From Ruminococcaceae bacterium UBA1320 (GTDB lineage: Bacteria; Bacillota; Clostridia; Oscillospirales; Ethanoligenentaceae): a stretch of 7,125 nt of DNA. Every line of letters starts with the position of its first letter. The first letter of the stretch is position 1. The position numbers and the translations under genes were made by a program. Shown piece by piece: positions 1-5,622 of this stretch. The stretch lies in the NCBI GenBank assembly GCA_002306975.1, contig DBTI01000227.1, forward strand, positions 1 to 7,125, read 5' to 3'. A model generated the notes under the pieces. The model ran no database searches. It was not told where the DNA came from and worked only from the letters and a program-made list of their open reading frames with translations.

Positions 1-35
1 TATAGCAATATAACAAATAAAGAGGATTTATTTTT

Positions 36-77
36 GTGTCTCTGAGGGGAGACACTCCCCTCAGAGACACATCTTTT
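36..77 (+). terminator. Perfect 15-bp hairpin, possible intrinsic terminator
   Basis: Positions 36-50 (GTGTCTCTGAGGGGA) are exactly complementary to 56-70, with a 5-nt loop GACAC. On the plus strand the stem is followed by ATCTTTT (71-77), a short and imperfect T-run. On the minus strand it is followed by A residues. It is therefore more likely to end a plus-strand transcript entering from left of the window than the minus-strand lipoprotein transcript. It could also be a stabilising 3' stem-loop. The stem is certain; the terminator role is not. Confidence 0.5.
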
Positions 78-121
78 AAACAGCCCTCGTAATAAACTTG
101 ATAACAAGCCACATGCAATAC

Positions 122-184
122 AATACAACCCAAACATGAAACCGCAGCCTTTTACAGGCTGCGGTTTCATGTTTGGGTTGTATT
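122..184 (-). terminator. Perfect 29-bp stem-loop downstream of the lipoprotein gene
   Basis: Positions 122-150 are exactly complementary to 156-184, leaving a 5-nt loop at 151-155. The GC-rich core (CCGCAGCC/GGCTGCGG) is flanked by AAA/TTT, as in many bidirectional intrinsic terminators. The pairing then continues without mismatch for about 17 bp more on each arm. The stem begins 15 bp after the lipoprotein stop codon, the right place for the end of that transcript. The following T-run is weak (TTTCATGTTT if only the core stem forms). A terminator is the simplest reading. The length and perfection are unusual, and a small inverted-repeat element is an alternative. Confidence 0.55.
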
Positions 185-199
185 AAAATTATAGCAGAC

Positions 200-865
200 T
201 TAATGATAATCATTGATGCCCGGAGTCTTAAAGCTGTCACTAATATGCTTAATAACCGGATCAAACTCCGCTTTGCGGGAAACAGGATATTTTATAGAGA
301 ACGAATTTACTGATTTATTTCCAACAATGACCTTTTCATATCCAATTGTATTTCCATCCGTCCATGATACAATAAACCAATTTGAACGCTGTGCCTGATA
401 CGTAACATTTTTTAATGAGGGCAGAATAATCTGCTTTAGATATTCGGCTGGTTTAAGGGATTCGGCGTTGTTGATACCGGAGGCTATAAATTCCACGTAC
501 CCGTCGTCTGATGCAAAAGCCTGCCCGTCTCCGTTATCAGGGGGTGCTTTAGCTGCCAAATCAGAAGGGTAATCCACTGAAAAGCCGTACCGCGGGTTTG
601 CATAATGCTGATAGGACACTTGCCTTGAGAAAGCTGATGAAGATTCTGTGGCAGAAGATGCTTCGTGCCCTGCTAATGCAGAATCGGGATTTATATCGCT
701 TGCCGATGAAGTCTGATTGGCATTAATGGAAGAATTCGTTGCTGCAACCGAATTGCTGTTAGCTATTGCATTTTTAACGGTTCCGTTTGAGCATCCTGTA
801 ATCAAAAGAATACTCAATGCAATTGCTGCGGCGGCACCGGCTATACTCAATTGTTTATATTTCAT
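200..865 (-). CDS. Secreted lipoprotein of unknown function
   Basis: This is a 221-residue protein. Lys2 and Lys4 are followed by a hydrophobic stretch and the lipobox I-T-G-C at residues 22-25, so it should be lipid-anchored outside the membrane at Cys25. Residues 28-82 are rich in Ser, Asn and Ala, with no predicted fold, and probably form a spacer. Residues 85-213 look like one globular domain. They begin with NPRYGFSVDYPSDL and end with a helix-like VIKHISDSFK; the pattern recalls small PsbP/Mog1-like domains, a weak resemblance. I chose ATG at 865 because GAGG lies 6 nt upstream. An upstream in-frame TTG at 877 abuts the AAGAGG motif with no spacing. The gene follows the response regulator on the same strand after about 134 bp with no terminator visible, so it may be co-transcribed, although a possible own promoter is present. 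A 29-bp hairpin follows the stop codon. Function unknown. Confidence 0.88.
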   Translation of the reverse strand: MKYKQLSIAGAAAAIALSILLITGCSNGTVKNAIANSNSVAATNSSINANQTSSASDINPDSALAGHEASSATESSSAFSRQVSYQHYANPRYGFSVDYPSDLAAKAPPDNGDGQAFASDDGYVEFIASGINNAESLKPAEYLKQIILPSLKNVTYQAQRSNWFIVSWTDGNTIGYEKVIVGNKSVNSFSIKYPVSRKAEFDPVIKHISDSFKTPGINDYH

Positions 866-940
866 AATGTGCCTCAACCTCTTACTAAAACAGTATATTT
901 AAAACTATCTACAGAATATATTATTGGTTTTACAAAGGAT

Positions 941-969
941 AATATAACACAGTCGTCGTAATACTGCAA
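941..969 (-). promoter_or_regulatory. Possible promoter of the lipoprotein gene
   Basis: On the minus strand TTGCAG (969-964) is separated by 17 bp from TATATT (946-941). The -10 is good but the -35 matches only TTG. It would give a leader of roughly 70 nt. If real, the lipoprotein can be expressed independently of the two-component genes. Between the regulator stop codon and this site I see no terminator-like hairpin. Confidence 0.3.
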
Positions 970-999
970 AAGCCGGTTTGTTATATATTTTTAAAAGTT

Positions 1000-2130
1000 T
1001 TATTTCATTTCGCGCAAAAAGCGCTTGTAGCAGCTTTTCAGTTCTTCTTCCGGTTCTTTGCCCAATTCAGTTTTCAGGAACTTCCGGTATTTTTCATAAT
1101 GTTTTATGTAAGACAGCTTGTTCTCCTGTTGTAGATACAGGCTCAGCAACAGCTTATGTGCGCTCTGCGAAGACGGGTCTTTTTTTAAAAGAGTTGCGAG
1201 ACATTTTTCACAGTCGTAGTATTTGCCTGAACCAAGATAATATTTTGACAAACGCAAAAGGAACTGCCCGACCATCAAATTAGCCCATGCCCTTGCTTCC
1301 GGTATCCAGTTGTAATCAGCGTTTTCGAAATAATCCCCATTACAGCAGGCGGCAAGCGCCGCCGCCTGCTTGTAATTGGATTCGTCAACAACACGGTTGT
1401 TTTTAACAAAGGCACAAAGATCAACAATGTCGCAGAAACCGGTTGAAATGTTGAGCGTATAAGATTCGTTGTTGAAGCTCAGCGTGTAGCTGATTCCGTA
1501 TTCGGTAAGCAGTTTTCTTAAATTGTAAACCACCACGTGAATATAATTAATATTTTTCTTATCCATAACGCCGTCAAACATTGTGTCTATCAGCTTTGAG
1601 CGTGTAACCGCCTCACCGTTTCTGAAGATAAGATAGGCGAAAAGCTCTTGAAACCTGCGGCCGTTTTTATGGCTTATCGGGCTTTGATGCTGCACGATAA
1701 AATCAAAGCTTCCAAGACAGCGTATTTTCACAGGGTTTGCGCGCATGCTTTCACTTTTCGTGGATTTTTCTTCTATGATTTTTTGTATATGCCCTAATGT
1801 TTTTTCAAAACGTTCCTCGTCTATCGGTTTTAAGATATAATCAAGCGGATACGCTTTAAAAGCGTCAACGGCAAATTCAGAATGGGCGGTAACAAAAACG
1901 ATTATAATATCCGGCTTTATATCCTGTAATTTCAGCGCGAGCTCAATTCCGTTGGCAGAAGGCATGTCAATGTCAAGAAACACAACATCGGGAAAATCGG
2001 TTTTAACCTTTTCAATAGCCTCCAAGTGGTTTTGAAACAGCTTAAATTCGATATTCTTCGCCCGTTCAAGCAGGTATTCCATGCCGCGGAGCGCCGGAAG
2101 CTCGTCGTCAACTGCAAACGCTTTAATCAT
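1000..2130 (-). CDS. Response regulator with LytTR-type receiver and SARP-like (winged helix + BTAD) output
   Basis: This 376-residue cytoplasmic regulator has three parts. Residues 2-118 are a receiver: acidic pair Asp8-Asp9, phospho-acceptor Asp53 in FLDIDMP, Thr81, and Lys101 in YILKPID. The YPLDYILKPI motif is typical of receivers from LytR/AgrA-type regulators. Residues about 135-228 are an OmpR-type winged helix, with QELFAYLIF, VTRSKLIDTMF and a recognition-helix region around NINYIHVVVYNLRKLL. Residues about 229-376 match the BTAD domain of SARP/AfsR activators, with TPR-like helices, a CNGDYFE motif near 263, KKDPSSQSAHKLLLSLY at 316-332 and ELGKEPEEE near 355-363. All receiver residues are intact. 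ATG at 2130 is preceded by AAAAGGGG with 7 nt spacing. It starts 49 bp after the kinase gene, so the two form an operon and very likely a cognate pair. It probably activates transcription on phosphorylation; targets are unknown, with the divergent gene as a candidate. Confidence 0.93.
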   Translation of the reverse strand: MIKAFAVDDELPALRGMEYLLERAKNIEFKLFQNHLEAIEKVKTDFPDVVFLDIDMPSANGIELALKLQDIKPDIIIVFVTAHSEFAVDAFKAYPLDYILKPIDEERFEKTLGHIQKIIEEKSTKSESMRANPVKIRCLGSFDFIVQHQSPISHKNGRRFQELFAYLIFRNGEAVTRSKLIDTMFDGVMDKKNINYIHVVVYNLRKLLTEYGISYTLSFNNESYTLNISTGFCDIVDLCAFVKNNRVVDESNYKQAAALAACCNGDYFENADYNWIPEARAWANLMVGQFLLRLSKYYLGSGKYYDCEKCLATLLKKDPSSQSAHKLLLSLYLQQENKLSYIKHYEKYRKFLKTELGKEPEEELKSCYKRFLREMK

Positions 2131-2137
2131 CTCAAAG

Positions 2138-2145
2138 CCCCTTTT
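2138..2145 (-). promoter_or_regulatory. Ribosome binding site of the response regulator
   Basis: The minus strand reads AAAAGGGG and then 7 nt before ATG at 2130. This is a strong Shine-Dalgarno match within the 49-bp gap after the kinase stop codon. It fixes the regulator start. Confidence 0.7.
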
Positions 2146-2179
2146 AAATCATTTGAATTTTTATGCAGTGATACATTAT

Positions 2180-5100
2180 CTAATTCAGTTTATCAATCGG
2201 AAGCTCTATAGTTATATCAGTCCCCTTGCCTTGGGTGCTTTTGATGGAAAGTTCGACATCATAAAGTTTTTTGAGCCGCTCTTTAATGTTGCCAAGCCCG
2301 ACACCGCGGTTAAGCGCGCCCTTTGATATCTCGTTGATTTTTTCGCTTGTCATACCCACGCCGTCGTCTTTTATTTCAAGCCTGAGTATATCGTCAAGCT
2401 TTGTTATCTTTATAATAACGCTGCCGCCCTGGGGCTTTTGCAAAAGACCGTGAACGACGGCGTTTTCGACAAGCGGCTGCAGGATAAGCGGAGGTATTTT
2501 ATAATTATCACAGACTTCTGTTCCTATTTGGTAGTTAACCTTGAGCCTGTCGCCAAAACGCGCCTGCTCCAGTGTCAGGTAGGAGCGCACATGCTCCAGT
2601 TCATGCTCAAGTGGAACCGTCTCATCAAGGTTTTTGAAATCAAAGCAGTTGCGCAGGTATTTGCTGAATTCAACAAGCAGCTTTCTTGCGAAGGGCGCAT
2701 CATAAAGAGATATGGACGATATGGTGTTCAGCGCGTTGTATATAAAGTGCGGACGGATCTGTGACTGCAGAAATTTCAGCTCCGCCGTTATTGCCCTGTC
2801 TGCGGAGCTTTTCAGCTCGGTCAGCGACCTTACGCGAGCTGTGAGCTCGCCGGCCTCGATCGGCTTGCCGAGATAATCGTTCGCGCCTGCCTTAAAGCCC
2901 GCGGCAATGTCGCGCGGGTTGTCTTTTGCCGTAAGCATAAGCACCGGAAGGCTGAACAGCTGCCAGTGTTTTCTTATTTCCGCACAGATATCATAGCCGG
3001 ACATGTCGGGCATCATTACATCAAGAATAACAAGCGAAAGCCCGGAGTCGCCGCCGATAACTTCAAGCGCCTCCTTGCCGTTTGTAACCGCGGTTATTGA
3101 ATAACCCTCAAGCTTTAATATGGAAACGGCGGCGTAAAGATTAGCCGCGCTGTCGTCAACAATAAGGATGCGCGGTCCGCCTTGAACAAGCCGCAGGGGA
3201 AAATCACATTCGGCATTTTGTGAAGCGGCTTCTGCTTTTGCAAGAGCGTGGGCGACTTTTTCCTTATGTGACAGCGGCAGTGTAAAGGTGAATGCGGAGC
3301 CTTGCCCGGGTGTCGATTTAACCCAGATCTGCCCGCCCTGAAGACCGACAAGCTGTTTTGTAATAGAAAGCCCCAGCCCTGTGCCGCCGTATCTGCGCGC
3401 AATTGAACGGTCAGCCTGCTCAAAGGAGCTGAATATTGCCGCCAGCCTGTCCGCTTTTATCCCTATGCCGGTATCCTTAACGCATATTTCCATCATATCG
3501 CCGGTCTGACGTGCGGTAACAATAACGCTGCCCTTGTCGGTAAATTTGACCGCGTTGCCGACAAGGTTGAAAAAAATCTGCGTAAGCCTGTTCCGGTCTG
3601 CCGTAACCTCCGGCAGACCGTCCGGCAATTCATCAACAATCGCAACGGAACGATTGGCGGAGGTGTGCCGGAAAACACCCAGAACGCCGTCAAGTACGGA
3701 TTTGAGGTTTACAGCTTCGGCGTTCATCGCTATGTCGTTGTTCTTCAATCTTGAATAATCAAGAATATCGTTTACAAGGTAAGAGAGTCTTTTGCCTATA
3801 TCGACAATTAACGAGAGCTGCTTTTTGTTTTCATCGCCGGTTACGTTACGCTGTAACGCAAAGGCAATGTTGATTATTCCGTTGAGCGGGGTACGCAGCT
3901 CGTGAGAGGTGTTTGCCAAAAAGTCGTCTTTCAGCTTGTCGACATCCTGCATTCTGCCAAGCAGCGCAATGTTTTCAGCATAGGTGTCGGATATCCGCTG
4001 CGACTGCACAAAGCACTGCATAAGCACTACAACGCAAATACCGAGAAACATGGTATTTATGCTGCCATTGCCGATCATGTTGTTGTTTTGCAGCATTTCA
4101 CAAACATAACACATAACAAAAATAAATTGGCATGTAAAGTAAAGTATCGCGTATTTATGTCTCTTGACAATACCGTAGATCGGCAGTAAAGCTGAGAATA
4201 AAAGCTCGGCGTCTACAAAATAGAAACACCATGTAAAGAAATCATGATAAAGCACCGGCGGGGTAAATATACATAAAAGCGACATTATGCAAGACACAGC
4301 AACAATTAGACGCACAGCCCATATTGCCTGTTTGAATTGGAACATCTGCCACGTAAAAACTACAAGCAGCGCTATTACCCAAAACATTGAAAGGTAAGAC
4401 AATATAAGCAGCGCATTGAAGCTTATCGCAGGTAAAAGCTTATAAATAAACAGTTGCCCGTTCAAATCAATCAGAACCATCAATAAAAGAACGAGCGGAA
4501 GAAATGTGAGCATATAGCTGCAATGCTCCAACCGCCGCACCTTTAAATATGAAATAAGGTAATTTAAAAATATGAATGCGAGTATCCCCAAGATAAAGGC
4601 CTCGGTCACATTTCGCCTTTCATAAAGTCCGTTTACCGCCTGCTCATTGCCGGTATACAAACTGAACCAAAATCCGCCCGAGCAGAACTGATAATTTGAA
4701 ACCTGAATAATGATATCAAAGTCATTTGACGGTACCTCGAAGGAGACGGACAGAGGCTTGTATTCACCTTTGCTGTCGGTTGAGTCTTTACCCACCGTGC
4801 CATTTGCCGCCACTATCTTATTGTCCACCATCAAACGGTAGGCACTTGAAAAGGTGTTGAGACAAAGCCCGACCATTTCGCCTTTTTTAACATCGGTTGT
4901 GACGTGCAGCCTGTATGTGGCATACCCCTGCCCCGGAAGTTCTTTGCCGTTCAGCGTATAATTATTCCAGTCACAAGGAACGGTGGCATAAAGATCCGGT
5001 TTAGCATTTTTAATATCAACAGCATTTAAAAATCTCTGCCAATAAAATTCCCATTTGCCATCAAGATTTAGGCAGCGGCCACTATAAAAATCAGTTGATG

Positions 5101-5248
5101 AGATTGTAATGTTCGCGTTTTCGACAGACGGTTTTTGCCCGCTGCTTAAAAAGGGGAGCACAAAGCACAAAACAGCCGTTATTATTATAACCGCGAAAGA
5201 AGCTGCAAGTTTAACCCAATTCTTTTGCATATAACACATTCTCTGCAT
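2180..5248 (-). CDS. 7TM (DISM-like) hybrid sensor kinase with two kinase modules
   Basis: This 1022-residue membrane sensor is about twice the length of a simple histidine kinase. Residues 12-35 form a signal anchor. Residues about 55-205 are an extracellular galactose-binding/DISM-like domain (LDGKWEFYW, GYATYRLHV, GGFWFSLYTG). Residues 213-415 hold seven hydrophobic segments. HisKA follows with His449 in SHELRTPLNG. The first HATPase has Asn565, DTGIGI at 592-597 and GGTGLGLS at 621-628. A receiver spans about 692-812, with Asp698/Asp699, phospho-acceptor Asp743, Thr773 and Lys795. Residues 822-1019 are a LytS-type (His_kinase) module: His834 in QIRPHFIYNAL, VENAVVHG at 927-934, DDGVGM at 961-966 and GVGLGNIKERL at 982-992. 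All catalytic motifs look intact. The start is uncertain: ATG 5248 has no ribosome site, whereas the in-frame ATG at 5230 (codon 7) has CAGAGA about 9 nt upstream. The response regulator follows directly. The ligand is unknown; the jelly-roll-like fold suggests a carbohydrate or cell-wall fragment (inference). Confidence 0.94.
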   Translation of the reverse strand: MQRMCYMQKNWVKLAASFAVIIITAVLCFVLPFLSSGQKPSVENANITISSTDFYSGRCLNLDGKWEFYWQRFLNAVDIKNAKPDLYATVPCDWNNYTLNGKELPGQGYATYRLHVTTDVKKGEMVGLCLNTFSSAYRLMVDNKIVAANGTVGKDSTDSKGEYKPLSVSFEVPSNDFDIIIQVSNYQFCSGGFWFSLYTGNEQAVNGLYERRNVTEAFILGILAFIFLNYLISYLKVRRLEHCSYMLTFLPLVLLLMVLIDLNGQLFIYKLLPAISFNALLILSYLSMFWVIALLVVFTWQMFQFKQAIWAVRLIVAVSCIMSLLCIFTPPVLYHDFFTWCFYFVDAELLFSALLPIYGIVKRHKYAILYFTCQFIFVMCYVCEMLQNNNMIGNGSINTMFLGICVVVLMQCFVQSQRISDTYAENIALLGRMQDVDKLKDDFLANTSHELRTPLNGIINIAFALQRNVTGDENKKQLSLIVDIGKRLSYLVNDILDYSRLKNNDIAMNAEAVNLKSVLDGVLGVFRHTSANRSVAIVDELPDGLPEVTADRNRLTQIFFNLVGNAVKFTDKGSVIVTARQTGDMMEICVKDTGIGIKADRLAAIFSSFEQADRSIARRYGGTGLGLSITKQLVGLQGGQIWVKSTPGQGSAFTFTLPLSHKEKVAHALAKAEAASQNAECDFPLRLVQGGPRILIVDDSAANLYAAVSILKLEGYSITAVTNGKEALEVIGGDSGLSLVILDVMMPDMSGYDICAEIRKHWQLFSLPVLMLTAKDNPRDIAAGFKAGANDYLGKPIEAGELTARVRSLTELKSSADRAITAELKFLQSQIRPHFIYNALNTISSISLYDAPFARKLLVEFSKYLRNCFDFKNLDETVPLEHELEHVRSYLTLEQARFGDRLKVNYQIGTEVCDNYKIPPLILQPLVENAVVHGLLQKPQGGSVIIKITKLDDILRLEIKDDGVGMTSEKINEISKGALNRGVGLGNIKERLKKLYDVELSIKSTQGKGTDITIELPIDKLN

Positions 5249-5280
5249 TTTAATTTTAACTATAGCAATTTCGAAATCAA

Positions 5281-5327
5281 GGCGGAATAGTTTCGTTATC
5301 TCATTCGCCGACGGCAGCGGAGATAAC
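5281..5327 (-). other. Structured leader or dyad upstream of the kinase gene
   Basis: GTTATCTC (5295-5302) and GAGATAAC (5320-5327) are perfect 8-bp inverted repeats. A CGC/GCG pair (5306-5308 with 5317-5319) extends the stem past a 3-nt bulge. An overlapping second pairing is possible: ATTCGCC (5303-5309) with GGCGGAAT (5281-5288), with one bulged base. The two cannot form fully together. The element lies in the 5' leader of the kinase mRNA if the promoter at 5385-5413 is used. It could be an RNA switch or a DNA operator. I do not recognise a known riboswitch class. Confidence 0.35.
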
Positions 5328-5384
5328 AGCCGGTTTCCCTGCTTTTATTTGAAAGCAATAAAATATGCGTTGCCCTATCATTCA

Positions 5385-5413
5385 ATTCTAATAGCAGCAA
5401 TGCTTTTTGTCAA
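5385..5413 (-). promoter_or_regulatory. Sigma-A promoter of the kinase-regulator operon
   Basis: On the minus strand a perfect -35 TTGACA (5413-5408) is followed after exactly 17 bp by TAGAAT (5390-5385), a 5/6 match to the -10 consensus. Directly upstream for this direction, 5414-5450 is rich in A- and T-tracts, which could act as an UP element or bend. The predicted leader to the kinase start is about 130-150 nt. This is the best promoter in the window by consensus. Confidence 0.65.
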
Positions 5414-5436
5414 AAAATATGAAAAATTTTTATAAA
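5407..5436 (+). promoter_or_regulatory. Possible distal plus-strand promoter overlapping the kinase -35
   Basis: On the plus strand TTGTCA (5407-5412) is followed after 18 bp by TATAAA (5431-5436); each hexamer matches 5/6. It would serve the surface-protein gene with a leader of about 180 nt. Its -35 uses the same bases as the kinase promoter -35 in the opposite direction, so both could not be bound at once. The surrounding AT-richness makes a chance match quite possible. Confidence 0.3.
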
Positions 5437-5528
5437 AAAATCATTTTACAGAAATATACAATCCTACAAAAATGCCGACAAATTCAGATTACATAAGGCT
5501 TTATGATACATTACAAAATTTAACTTTT

Positions 5529-5560
5529 TTCAGAATTTATTCAGAACGGTATGTTATAGT
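5529..5560 (+). promoter_or_regulatory. Surface-protein promoter with SARP-style heptamer repeats
   Basis: TTCAGAA occurs at 5529-5535 and again at 5540-5546, giving direct 7-bp repeats with 4 bp between (11-bp period). Exactly 8 bp after the second repeat is TATAGT (5555-5560), preceded by TG at 5552-5553, an extended -10. No -35 hexamer is present at 16-18 bp; the first repeat occupies that place. Established knowledge of SARP activators (AfsR, ActII-ORF4, DnrI) is that they bind heptameric direct repeats with 11- or 22-bp period, the last one 8 bp from the -10. That the regulator encoded at 2130-1000 binds here is inference. The predicted leader is about 55 nt. Confidence 0.55.
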
Positions 5561-5609
5561 AAAAAACATAAGCAACGATATATAAGTTGATTTTTAAAAT
5601 CTAGAAAAT

Positions 5610-5614
5610 AGGAG
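5610..5614 (+). promoter_or_regulatory. Ribosome binding site of the surface-protein gene
   Basis: AGGAG is followed by 8 nt and then ATG at 5623. This is the only good Shine-Dalgarno match before a start codon followed by a signal peptide, and it sets the start of the plus-strand gene. Confidence 0.75.
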
Positions 5615-5622
5615 TAATAAAG

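Noticed and set aside
76..264. Minus-strand open frame of 62 codons covering the hairpin region
   Set aside because: It runs through both arms of the 29-bp stem and overlaps the end of the lipoprotein gene in another frame. Its composition looks like translated palindrome, and there is no convincing ribosome site.
978..1283. Plus-strand open frame of 101 codons opposite the regulator
   Set aside because: It lies entirely within the antisense of the BTAD-encoding part and shows no recognisable motif; it is a shadow of a strongly supported gene.
3115..3423. Minus-strand 102-codon frame inside the kinase
   Set aside because: It is out of frame with well-defined HATPase and receiver motifs and is rich in Arg, Pro and Leu, as shadow frames usually are.
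5268..5277. ATTTCGAAAT 10-bp palindrome near the kinase start
   Set aside because: It is short and AT-rich, and such palindromes are expected by chance here; there is no second copy in the window.
5249..5400. Kinase leader as a c-di-GMP or other known riboswitch
   Set aside because: The minus strand contains a CAGGGAAACC-like run and stems, which briefly suggested a GEMM-type aptamer. The conserved GCAAAG and GACGCAAAGCC-like elements are missing, and no other family fits.
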